DNA from: an uncultured Porphyromonadaceae bacterium
GTDB taxonomy: Bacteria; Bacteroidota; Bacteroidia; Bacteroidales; Muribaculaceae
Direction of reading: 5' to 3'
Assembly (NCBI GenBank): GCA_947174225.1
Contig: CAMWIF010000153.1
Span: forward strand, 1 to 6,630
Length of the DNA: 6,630 nucleotides
Of the stretch, positions 1 to 5,536 are shown piece by piece (the first letter of the stretch is position 1; each line of letters begins with the position of its first letter). The position numbers and the translations under genes were made by a program. Below the pieces are notes generated by a model. It saw nothing but the letters and a program-made list of their open reading frames with translations. It ran no database searches and was not told where the DNA came from.

Positions 1-737
1 AACCTGCCATAGTCTTTTGACGACTTGGGGGGTTTCGGCACCGGCGCAAATAAGGGGTCGGGGGTGGCAAGCTGACGCGCCAATTCCTCCACACGTCTTA
101 CAGAAAGCCCCTCTTTAAGAATCTGGTTGTATAGATTGAGCTGTTCTTTAGGATCGGTCACAGAAAGGAGAGCGCGTGCATGACCCATATCAAGTTTTCG
201 GTCACGCAGACCGAGTTGTATCTCGGCAGGCAGTTTCAGAAGACGCAGATGGTTGGCGATTGTGGTACGTTTCTTACCTATACGCTCCGACAGACGGTCT
301 TGGGTAAGATTATACGTATCGATAAGTTTACGGAAAGCCAGTGCCACCTCTATGGCGTTCAGATCCTCACGCTGGATGTTCTCAATGAGTGCCATCTCTG
401 TCACTTCCGCGTCGGAAGCTGTGCGCACATAGGCAGGGACAGTATTGAGTCCGGCTATACGGGCGGCACGCCAGCGACGTTCGCCTGCTATGATCTGATA
501 TGTGCCGTTGCCGTTGTCGCGCAGCGAAAGGGGCTGCACTATGCCCAACTCACGTATAGAGTTGGCCAATTCCTCAATGGTCTCCTCCTTGAAGATTCGG
601 CGAGGTTGCTCGGGATTGGGCGAGATAAGGTCAAGCTCAATCTCATTTATGGCCGACGATCCGCCGGTCTGTATTTCATTCATTGATGAGATCAGGGAAT
701 CGAGTCCGCGTCCCAACGCATTGCGTTTCAAAGCCAT
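1..737 (-). CDS. parB: ParB/Spo0J chromosome-partitioning protein, C-terminus cut off by window edge
   Basis: This is the DNA-binding CTPase that loads on parS sites near the origin and, with ParA, segregates the chromosome in the cytoplasm. The visible 245 codons are uninterrupted from an ATG at 735-737. Residues 8-16 (LGRGLDSLI) match the N-terminal ParA-stimulating segment of ParB proteins. The CTP-binding motifs are seen as GERRWRA (85-91) and ENIQR (119-123). A helix-turn-helix follows at about 144-170, containing LTQDRLSERIGKKRTTIAN. A proline-rich linker (from ~226) begins where the family usually leads into its C-terminal dimerisation domain. Family members are roughly 280-300 residues, so about 40-55 residues lie outside the window. 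It starts 55 bases after the parA stop on the same strand, so the two are probably co-transcribed. No Shine-Dalgarno is visible; the leader is A-rich, as is normal in Bacteroidetes. The identification is firm. Confidence 0.96.
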   Translation of the reverse strand, partial: MALKRNALGRGLDSLISSMNEIQTGGSSAINEIELDLISPNPEQPRRIFKEETIEELANSIRELGIVQPLSLRDNGNGTYQIIAGERRWRAARIAGLNTVPAYVRTASDAEVTEMALIENIQREDLNAIEVALAFRKLIDTYNLTQDRLSERIGKKRTTIANHLRLLKLPAEIQLGLRDRKLDMGHARALLSVTDPKEQLNLYNQILKEGLSVRRVEELARQLATPDPLFAPVPKPPKSSKDYGR

Positions 738-792
738 TGTTTGTCGGTTATTTTTTACTTGGCGTTTCGGTTAGTGAGAGAGATGGTGCAGG

Positions 793-1569
793 TCAGGCTT
801 TCTTACGGCGGTTACGTGCAATAAGCTCCTTACTCAGCTGACCATAAGCTATTGAGCCACGGCTCTCGGGATCATAAAGGATCACCGGAAGCCCATGGCT
901 GGGCGATTCGGAGAGTTTGATGTTTCGCGGTATCACGGTAGTGAATACCATATCACCGAAATGACCTTTCAACTCCTCGAAAATCTGATTAGCCAAGCGC
1001 AGACGCGCATCGTACATTGTGAGCAGGAAGCCCTCAATCTCCAAGGAGGGCTTCAGGCGACTCTTGATGATGCGTATGGTATTAAGCAACTGTGAAATTC
1101 CCTCAAGAGCAAAATACTCTGCCTGCACAGGTATAATCACAGAGTCGGCAGCCGTGAGCGCATTCACGGTTATCACTCCCAACGAAGGACTACAGTCTAT
1201 AAGCAGGTAGTCATAATCCTCCTTAAGAGGCTCCAACACCTTTGACAGAGCTTTCTCACGGTCGCGGCGGTTCATCAGTTCCACCTCAGCACCCACAAGA
1301 TCTATTCTCGAACAAATTATGCTCAACCCATCCACACACGTCGGAAGAATGGCTTTGCGCGGATCTTGACCGTCTACCAGACATTCATAGACAGAAATTT
1401 CCGACTGGTCGGCGTCAACGCCCAAACCGGATGTAGCATTGGCTTGCGGATCTGCATCCACAAGAAGCACCTTTTTTCCGTCGGAAGCCAGACAGGCTCC
1501 CAAATTGAAGGCAGTCGTAGTCTTTCCGACTCCTCCCTTTTGATTGGCGATAGCTATGATTTTACCCAT
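793..1569 (-). CDS. parA: ParA/Soj chromosome-partitioning ATPase
   Basis: This is a small (258-residue) ParA-type Walker ATPase that binds nucleoid DNA in its ATP dimer and moves ParB-parS complexes. The deviant Walker A is KGGVGKTTT (11-19). The A' motif is LLVDADPQANAT (35-46), and Walker B is YLLIDCSPS (121-129). The conserved TVIPRNIKLSESPSHG block (211-226) is typical of the Soj group. There is no N-terminal helix-turn-helix domain, so it is the chromosomal/type Ib-like form rather than a plasmid type Ia ParA. The C-terminus is basic (RNRRKKA), which fits nucleoid binding. The ATG at 1567-1569 places Walker A at the usual distance from the N-terminus, and a purine stretch (AAAGAGAGC) just before it could help ribosome binding. 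parB follows 55 bases downstream. No parS site was seen in the window. Confidence 0.97.
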   Translation of the reverse strand: MGKIIAIANQKGGVGKTTTAFNLGACLASDGKKVLLVDADPQANATSGLGVDADQSEISVYECLVDGQDPRKAILPTCVDGLSIICSRIDLVGAEVELMNRRDREKALSKVLEPLKEDYDYLLIDCSPSLGVITVNALTAADSVIIPVQAEYFALEGISQLLNTIRIIKSRLKPSLEIEGFLLTMYDARLRLANQIFEELKGHFGDMVFTTVIPRNIKLSESPSHGLPVILYDPESRGSIAYGQLSKELIARNRRKKA

Positions 1570-1674
1570 TGCTCTCTTTATGTATATTTTAATTCGCTAT
1601 GATTTCACCATCTCCATACCTGCCATAAGGCGATTTTAGGCAAGGCGAAAGAGGCATCATATCGTTTTGGATTG

Positions 1675-1682
1675 CAAAGTAA
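1675..1682 (-). promoter_or_regulatory. Candidate parAB promoter -7 box
   Basis: Read on the minus strand this is TTACTTTG, one base off the Bacteroidetes -7 consensus TAnnTTTG. An ATTG lies 21 bases upstream as a possible -33 element. It would give a leader of roughly 100 nt before parA. It is the best match in the 169-base gap between the MATE gene and parA, but both the sequence and the spacing are imperfect. Read-through from the MATE gene is also possible, because no convincing terminator follows that gene. Confidence 0.35.
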
Positions 1683-1738
1683 TAATTTTTATTTGACAAT
1701 TCACAATTTTTAGTATTAAAGTGTCTTAACAAGTGATG

Positions 1739-3118
1739 TTAATTGGCATTTTCGCTCTCTTTTTGCCTCAAAGTATGCCTATAAGACCGGATAAGCAAGA
1801 CAGATGCCACCCCTAAAGCTCCGGAGAAGCTATAATAGACACCCACCGTCTGCATATCGAATCCGACAGCCATACAAAGCAGCAAAGGTATGCCGACCAC
1901 AATATAACTTATAAGTGAAATCCAAAGAAGGGGCTTCACAGTTGATGTGCCGCGCAAGACACTAACGTAGGTGAGCTGAGTGGCATCGCAATACTGATAG
2001 AGTATAAGGGGCACCACAAGCAGAACGGCATAAGCCGTCACATCATTGTCGGGAGTGAAGAAATGCACAAGGTTCGGAGCAAAGAAAAGAAACACGAGAG
2101 AAGCTACAGTAGCTAATCCAAGCACAATATGCAACCCGGCACTCGTGATTCGTCGTATTCCAGCGATATCGCCGACTCCGGTAAAGTTTGCCACACGTAT
2201 GGAAGTAGCCACACTGAAACTCATGTAAACCATAAAACCCAACTGCCCGATGGTATTCATCACCTGATATGAGGCAAGCTGAATCTTACCAAACCACCCG
2301 CTCACAACGGCACCTACCGACCATAGCCCACATTCCACACCGCTCTGGATCATCAGCGGATAACTCGTAGTCCACACTTTGTAGCGACGGTCGCCCCCGG
2401 CATGCTCACGGCACATAGCCGTCCAGTATGTCTTATAACGCCGACGAAAAGCCACTACTGCCACAATCGCAATCGCACCTACAATGCGGGCAACCAAAGT
2501 GCTGATGCCTGCACCCACAAGACCTAATTCCGGACAACCCCATTTGCCGAATATCAGCATATAGTTTCCTATGATGTTGACAACATCACAACCTATGATT
2601 ATCCACATCGGGGTAGCCGTATCTGTGGTTCCGTTGGCAGTCTGCTGGAAGCAGTTGAACACAGCCATAGGCACAATTGTCCAAAGAATCAGCAGATAAT
2701 AATCCTTAGCTATGGGAAGCAACTCCGGATCCTGACCGAAATGGTCAAGCAGGAAATATAGCCCCGACATAATAGCCATAAATGCCAACGACACGATGAC
2801 ATTAACCTGAATAGAGGCTCTTAGCATCAAGCCACCTTCCCTATGATCGCCACGACCGTATAGCGCACCGATAATCGGGGTGACACCGCTTGCAAACCCC
2901 ATAAGCATCACCAAAACCACCACAAAGAGACTGTTGACAAACGCTGCGGCAGCAAGTTCATTAACACCATACGCCCCAATCATCATCGTATCAGCGAAAT
3001 TCACCAGAATGATGCCCAACTGAGTCACCAAAACCGGCAAACCCAGCTTAAACAGGCTGAAGTATGCCGAGCCATAGGTCTCGGGTTTAAGTTTACGTAT
3101 AATGCTCGTCCCTTTCAT
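1739..3118 (-). CDS. MATE-family multidrug / cation antiporter
   Basis: This is an inner-membrane secondary transporter of the MATE family (NorM/DinF-like), which exports drugs or metabolites in exchange for Na+ or H+; the substrate cannot be told from sequence. With the start used here it has 459 residues, the usual family length, and about 12 hydrophobic segments in two homologous halves. Family features are FKLGLPVLVTQLG followed by NFADTMMIGAYG in TM1 (about 23-51), GALYGRGD (84-91) after TM2, and PELGLVGAGISTLVAR (196-211). The second-half equivalent is SVATSIRVANFTGVGD (302-317), then DATQLTYVSVLRG (378-390). The frame is open upstream to a TTG at 3167-3169, but the first ATG is 3116-3118. 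A consensus promoter lies inside that 17-codon extension, so the ATG is preferred. The gene appears monocistronic, with its own promoter, 169 bases before parA. Confidence 0.93.
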   Translation of the reverse strand: MKGTSIIRKLKPETYGSAYFSLFKLGLPVLVTQLGIILVNFADTMMIGAYGVNELAAAAFVNSLFVVVLVMLMGFASGVTPIIGALYGRGDHREGGLMLRASIQVNVIVSLAFMAIMSGLYFLLDHFGQDPELLPIAKDYYLLILWTIVPMAVFNCFQQTANGTTDTATPMWIIIGCDVVNIIGNYMLIFGKWGCPELGLVGAGISTLVARIVGAIAIVAVVAFRRRYKTYWTAMCREHAGGDRRYKVWTTSYPLMIQSGVECGLWSVGAVVSGWFGKIQLASYQVMNTIGQLGFMVYMSFSVATSIRVANFTGVGDIAGIRRITSAGLHIVLGLATVASLVFLFFAPNLVHFFTPDNDVTAYAVLLVVPLILYQYCDATQLTYVSVLRGTSTVKPLLWISLISYIVVGIPLLLCMAVGFDMQTVGVYYSFSGALGVASVLLIRSYRHTLRQKESENAN

Positions 3119-3138
3119 TGAATACTTGTTCACCACTA

Positions 3139-3170
3139 CAAAGTTAGTGAATTTCAACGACTCAACCAAA
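3139..3170 (-). promoter_or_regulatory. Promoter of the MATE gene
   Basis: On the minus strand there is TTTG (3167-3170), a 20-base spacer and TAACTTTG (3139-3146). This matches the Bacteroidetes -33/-7 consensus (TTTG, ~19-20 bases, TAnnTTTG). Transcription would start near 3131-3135, leaving a leader of only ~13-17 nt before the ATG at 3118. The position rules against translation from the upstream TTG of the same frame. Confidence 0.7.
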
Positions 3171-3249
3171 TTATACCTATGTCAACAACATTTATAACCC
3201 TCTAAGACTCAATATTCCCGAAAATCAATTAACAAACTTATCAACAACC

Positions 3250-4209
3250 CTATCTCCTTACCTTCTTCTTAAGGAATTCGTCTGTTGTCCGCACAGGAGT
3301 AGGATCAGCACACTTCACGCCCTCCTTCCAAGGCTCCATATGCACGTTTATCATACTCCCCTGTCCAAAGTGACCGCGAATAGCTTGCTCTACCTTAGTT
3401 GCGATGTTGTGAGCCTCCACAAGCGTAATTCCACTATCCAATTTTATATGCACATCCACAGCTATCTCATTGCCGACCTTACGTGTACGCAGGTTATGGA
3501 AGTCCCTTACGCCCGGCACCGACCTTATTATCTCAGAAATTTCCTTTACCTCAGCTTCGGGCAACGAGGCTTCCAAAAGCTCCGCTGTACTTGGTTTGAT
3601 AATGTCCCATCCGGACTTGATGATGAAGAAGCTGACCACCACAGCCGCTAACGGGTCGAGAATACGCCATTTCACTCCAAAGAACATAGCTCCGGCTATA
3701 CCTACCAATGTGCCGAGGGAAGAGATAGCGTCGCTACGATGATGCCACGCATTGGCAACCACCGCCTCTGACCTTACCTGCTTACCTACCCTTGCAGTGT
3801 AGCGATAAAGAATCTCTTTTGCTACTATGGATATAATCGCCACCGCCAAGGCAATCCAGTTGGGTTCGGGAAGTGCCTCACCCCTGAGACTTGCTATCAC
3901 AAGTTTAATGCCGTTTACCATCAACCCTATACCTGCTCCCACAAGCAATACGCCTATAAGTAAGGTGGCAAATGTCTCAAATTTACCGTGACCGTATTCG
4001 TGTCCTTTGTCGCGTGGCTTACCCGACAGATGCACAAACACCAAGACAATCACGTCGGTCACAAAGTCGGTCAGTGAATGTACGGCATCAGCTATCATAG
4101 CAGAACTCCTGCCAAACACTCCAGCCAAGAACTTCAATACTATCAACACGGCATTTACCACTGTGCCGATCAAAGTTACCTTATATATCTTCTTCTCTCT
4201 CTCTTCCAT
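3250..4209 (-). CDS. Cation diffusion facilitator (CDF) metal efflux transporter
   Basis: This is an inner-membrane CDF-family divalent-metal/H+ antiporter, probably exporting Zn2+ and/or Fe2+. The 319-residue product has six predicted membrane segments followed by a cytoplasmic dimerisation domain. TM2 carries H44 and D48 (AVHSLTDFVTD) and TM5 carries H156 and D160 (NAWHHRSDAISS). This HxxxD/HxxxD pattern corresponds to the Zn-type sites of the family, whereas Mn-type members have DxxxD in TM5. The loop HEYGHGKFETFATLLIG (70-86) is also a CDF signature. The C-terminal ferredoxin-like domain (about 209-295) ends with NVHMEPW (288-294), containing the family's HxE element. The frame extends upstream to an ATG at 4294-4296. 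That 29-residue extension is cysteine- and tyrosine-rich, unlike the family, and covers a TAnnTTTG box, so the ATG at 4207-4209 is used. Metal specificity is inference. Confidence 0.93.
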   Translation of the reverse strand: MEEREKKIYKVTLIGTVVNAVLIVLKFLAGVFGRSSAMIADAVHSLTDFVTDVIVLVFVHLSGKPRDKGHEYGHGKFETFATLLIGVLLVGAGIGLMVNGIKLVIASLRGEALPEPNWIALAVAIISIVAKEILYRYTARVGKQVRSEAVVANAWHHRSDAISSLGTLVGIAGAMFFGVKWRILDPLAAVVVSFFIIKSGWDIIKPSTAELLEASLPEAEVKEISEIIRSVPGVRDFHNLRTRKVGNEIAVDVHIKLDSGITLVEAHNIATKVEQAIRGHFGQGSMINVHMEPWKEGVKCADPTPVRTTDEFLKKKVRR

Positions 4210-4237
4210 AACATTCTCAGATATGCAAACAAAGTCA

Positions 4238-4245
4238 CAAATGTA
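4238..4245 (-). promoter_or_regulatory. Candidate CDF promoter -7 box
   Basis: The minus strand reads TACATTTG, an exact TAnnTTTG. The nearest upstream GTTG is 22 bases away, slightly long for a -33 element. An overlapping alternative is TGACTTTG at 4230-4237, with ATTG exactly 19 bases upstream but one mismatch in the -7 box. Either would start transcription roughly 10-25 bases before the ATG at 4209 and after the upstream ATG at 4296. No metal-regulator operator was recognised. Confidence 0.5.
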
Positions 4246-4381
4246 GTCATATTTTTCAATATTTATACAACGATAGTATAAAAATGTTTTGGTCATTTCT
4301 AAAATTATATCTCAACCGGCTATAGCAATATGATCAATTCAAGACTTTCGACTTTTGCTGATAGTTTTGTGTTAGTGGGTA

Positions 4382-4394
4382 GATTATCATAATC
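4382..4394. repeat. Perfect 6+1+6 inverted repeat over the Abi-like stop codon
   Basis: GATTAT-c-ATAATC is a perfect palindrome that includes the TGA stop (4387-4389) of the Abi-like gene. It is A+T-rich and not followed by a T-tract in the direction of that gene, so it is a poor intrinsic terminator. It may be chance. No better terminator was seen in 4210-4386. Confidence 0.3.
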
Positions 4395-5088
4395 CGTTTT
4401 TTAATTGATTTATCTGAGCGCAGACACGGTTGATGTGATCTAAGCCATATAGTAATGAGTTGCTGTCTATGTCCATCCAAGAAAAGAGGGTCTTGATCTT
4501 CGTATAGATGTTTATTACATACGATGTGTCTATTGTGGATGTATGGGAGGCGAAACAGATCGTCTCGTGATGTGCTATGCGGTTGCGTAGGGAATTGACC
4601 TTATCCAGCTCATTGAAGATATAGGTCTGATTATACTGCATTTCCCTTGATGAGCGCGGTTTATTGGGAAAAATGGAAAGGAGGTTGCGCCCGGTCACAC
4701 GGTATTGCACAGGCGAGAACATATATTTCCAGATACCGAATTCCATTTCTGCCAACAGTTTATGGTGTGTGTAGGACTGCGATTGCTGTAACTTACGGTG
4801 TGCGAAGGTTATGATGTCTCGTGTCTTTCTTAAAATCGGTTCCGTGAATACTCCATCGGGCATTATAGAATTCCGCAACCACTCATTACCCAAGTTTTCG
4901 GTCAATTTACGGTCAATGGCGTTCCTCAATGCGACCTCAAAGCAGCTGACTATGGTGAACATCTCCTGGGAAATCTGGAGATTATAGCGGTAGAGCGTCA
5001 TCGCCTTGCGGGTGTCGCCTCCACATGCCCTGACATAACGCTCCATACGTTGTGGGGACATTATTTTCTCGAAGTCAGCGTATTTCAT
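4387..5088 (-). CDS. Abi-like (AbiD/AbiF, Abi_2-type) HEPN protein, possible phage-defence RNase
   Basis: This 233-residue, soluble, mostly helical protein has no signal peptide. I assign it to the Abi-like (abortive infection, AbiD/AbiF) group of HEPN proteins from two blocks. The first is the N-terminal helix FEVALRNAIDRKL (50-62). The second is RNRIAHHE (168-175), where R168-x4-H173 fits the R-x4-6-H HEPN RNase signature, preceded by NELDKVNSL. Other visible elements are ERYVRACGGDTRKAMTLYRYN (16-36) and EFGIWKYMFSP (116-126), the segments usually conserved between the two blocks. Known relatives abort phage infection or act as translation-stopping toxins; activity here is inference. No partner antitoxin gene (MNT-type nucleotidyltransferase or other) lies next to it, which is usual for Abi_2 proteins. 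It has its own promoter at 5208-5239 and a ~115-nt leader containing a hairpin and an antisense promoter. Its base composition looks more A+T-rich than parAB, compatible with later acquisition. Confidence 0.85.
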   Translation of the reverse strand: MKYADFEKIMSPQRMERYVRACGGDTRKAMTLYRYNLQISQEMFTIVSCFEVALRNAIDRKLTENLGNEWLRNSIMPDGVFTEPILRKTRDIITFAHRKLQQSQSYTHHKLLAEMEFGIWKYMFSPVQYRVTGRNLLSIFPNKPRSSREMQYNQTYIFNELDKVNSLRNRIAHHETICFASHTSTIDTSYVINIYTKIKTLFSWMDIDSNSLLYGLDHINRVCAQINQLKNGL

Positions 5089-5117
5089 ATGAAATTATGA
5101 ATCTTTTCGGTATAAAA

Positions 5118-5149
5118 TTTTGTTATTAAGAGAAAAAGCACTATCTTTG
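5118..5149 (+). promoter_or_regulatory. Consensus Bacteroidetes promoter on the plus strand, antisense to the Abi-like leader
   Basis: TTTTG (5118-5122), a 19-base spacer and TATCTTTG (5142-5149) make a perfect -33/-7 pair. Transcription would begin about 5153-5157 and meet an intrinsic terminator within ~45 bases, so the likely product is a very short RNA. It lies inside the leader of the oppositely oriented Abi-like gene and mirrors that gene's promoter at 5208-5239. Confidence 0.7.
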
Positions 5150-5154
5150 CAGTG

Positions 5155-5201
5155 TTGAATCCCGGTAGCCCCTGTATATCAAGCTATCGGGTTTTGTTTT
5201 T
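5155..5201 (+). ncRNA. Predicted short (~45-50 nt) antisense RNA
   Basis: This is inferred from a consensus promoter immediately upstream and an intrinsic terminator immediately downstream; the exact 5' end is uncertain by several bases. The RNA would consist of a short single-stranded 5' tail (about TTGAAT), the hairpin of 5161-5191 with a 13-nt loop, and a U-rich 3' end. It contains no reading frame. Because the Abi-like gene is transcribed across the same bases from the other strand, the RNA is fully complementary to that mRNA's leader. It could equally be a decoy, a by-product of a repetitive element, or a transcriptional-interference device. I do not recognise a named RNA family. Confidence 0.45.
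5161..5201 (+). terminator. Intrinsic terminator, plus strand
   Basis: CCCGGTAGC (5161-5169) pairs with GCTATCGGG (5183-5191) in a 9-bp stem with one G-U pair and a 13-base loop. It is followed at once by TTTTGTTTTT (5192-5201). The T-tract is on one side only, so it terminates plus-strand transcription. In the minus-strand Abi-like transcript the same hairpin is a leader structure without a following U-tract. Confidence 0.75.
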
Positions 5202-5207
5202 ATGGTG

Positions 5208-5239
5208 CAAAGATAACGAAAATCCGTCATACCTCAAAA
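5208..5239 (-). promoter_or_regulatory. Promoter of the Abi-like gene
   Basis: On the minus strand TTTTG (5235-5239), a 19-base spacer and TATCTTTG (5208-5215) form a perfect Bacteroidetes -33/-7 promoter. The predicted start near 5201-5204 gives a ~115-nt leader for the Abi-like gene. The leader carries the 9-bp hairpin and, on the other strand, a second promoter. The -33 element overlaps the last codons of the small reading frame at 5227-5304. TATCTTTGCA here and at 5142-5151 form a 10-bp inverted repeat 54 bases apart. Confidence 0.75.
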
Positions 5240-5304
5240 TCGGAGTCGTCCTCCCGGGAGAGAACCGAATCACGTTTGAATGAGATTCTTCCGAGGCTGT
5301 TCAT
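5227..5304 (-). CDS. Possible 25-residue small protein, unknown
   Basis: A short ATG-to-TGA frame begins MNSLGRISFKRD and ends SREDDSDFEV. Signs in favour are a G+C content of about 49% (38 of 78 by my count) while the flanking intergenic DNA is clearly A+T-rich, a balanced charged amino-acid composition, and a purine stretch (AAGAAAG) 5 bases before the ATG. The frame is open for a further 21 codons upstream, so it may instead be the tail of a decayed gene. It has no recognised domain, membrane segment or signal. No TAnnTTTG box was found just upstream, though a 6+3+6 inverted repeat lies 19 bases before the start. Its end overlaps the promoter of the Abi-like gene on the same strand, suggesting a possible link. 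Too short for family recognition by eye. Confidence 0.3.
   Translation of the reverse strand: MNSLGRISFKRDSVLSREDDSDFEV
5251..5260. repeat. 10-bp G+C-rich palindrome CTCCCGGGAG
   Basis: This is a perfect 10-base palindrome inside the possible small reading frame at 5227-5304. It has no spacer and could be an operator half or simply the codons CTC TCC CGG GAG read on the minus strand. Weak on its own. Confidence 0.3.
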
Positions 5305-5322
5305 AGCGTCTTTCTTATGATT

Positions 5323-5337
5323 AATATCTTGGATATT
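5323..5337. repeat. Inverted repeat AATATC-TTG-GATATT
   Basis: The perfect 6-base arms have a 3-base spacer, 19 bases upstream of the possible small reading frame (minus strand) and about 200 bases before the TolC-type gene (plus strand). The size and symmetry suit a dimeric repressor site, but A+T-rich DNA yields such repeats by chance fairly often. Confidence 0.3.
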
Positions 5338-5344
5338 TTGGATT

Positions 5345-5371
5345 TTAAATTGGTCTTTTTTGCCAATTTAA
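5345..5371. repeat. Perfect 9-bp inverted repeat TTAAATTGG / CCAATTTAA
   Basis: The arms at 5345-5353 and 5363-5371 are perfectly complementary around a 9-base loop (TCTTTTTTG). As DNA it is a candidate operator for a regulator of the outer-membrane efflux gene. As RNA it would be a hairpin ending 6 bases before the AAGGAG motif at 5378-5383. It is not followed by a T-tract on either strand, so it is not a standard terminator. Confidence 0.45.
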
Positions 5372-5390
5372 CGTTTTAAGGAGTTTATCT

Positions 5391-5426
5391 ATGTTAAAAT
5401 TAAACAAAAAGCTTTTAATTTTGTAA
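5391..5426 (+). CDS. Possible 11-codon leader peptide with strong ribosome-binding site
   Basis: ATG at 5391 opens the frame MLKLNKKLLIL and ends with TAA at 5424-5426. AAGGAG (5378-5383) lies 7 bases before the ATG, a textbook Shine-Dalgarno that is rare in Bacteroidetes. The peptide is Leu/Lys-rich with no domain. The frame is followed by 110 untranslated bases before the TolC-type gene. It might be a leader peptide or chance; no transcript evidence exists, since a promoter upstream of it was not identified. Confidence 0.2.
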   Translation: MLKLNKKLLIL

Positions 5427-5536
5427 TTTCTTATGAGAGGTACCTAAAAATGTCTTTCCTACTATATTATCTTTACGTATCCTCATTACTAATTCCATAA
5501 ACCAAACTCTATCGAAGCAAGAACTTTAATAGACGT

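Larger units (their letters stand above)
5305..5536 (+). other. A+T-rich upstream region of the TolC-type gene
   Basis: This 232-base stretch lacks any long reading frame. It holds the two inverted repeats (5323-5337, 5345-5371), the 11-codon frame with a strong ribosome-binding site (5378-5426), and two possible -7 boxes. TAATTTTG (5416-5423) is an exact TAnnTTTG without a good -33 partner. TATCTTTA (5468-5475) is one base off, also without a clear -33. Transcription of the TolC-type gene probably starts here, but I cannot choose between the boxes. The gene's own start has no Shine-Dalgarno. Confidence 0.4.

Noticed and set aside
180..774. Plus-strand reading frames of 168 and 90 codons
   Set aside because: They are antisense to parB, whose protein shows clear family motifs; their products have no recognisable domain.
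908..938. parS-like sequence TGTTTCGCGG...
   Set aside because: It is not palindromic and simply encodes the conserved IPRNIK segment of ParA. No TGTTTCACGTGAAACA-like site was found in the window.
1723..1745. TTAACA-N5-TGTTAA as terminator of the MATE gene
   Set aside because: The 6-bp A+T-rich stem spans the stop codon and is not followed by a T-tract; too weak to call.
3170..3185. TTGACA and TATAAT on the minus strand, E. coli-like promoter
   Set aside because: Only 4 bases separate the two hexamers, which is not functional spacing; the TTTG-N20-TAACTTTG promoter next to it fits the organism.
5128..5156. CACT...AGTG stem followed by CTTTTTC on the minus strand as an attenuator in the Abi-like leader
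   Set aside because: The stem has only 4 base pairs; not enough to claim termination, although the U-tract is present.
5142..5215. Invertible, phase-variable promoter segment
   Set aside because: The 10-bp inverted repeats are the -7 boxes themselves and are shorter than usual Bacteroides recombinase sites. Flipping the segment between them would not turn either promoter off, and no invertase gene is nearby.
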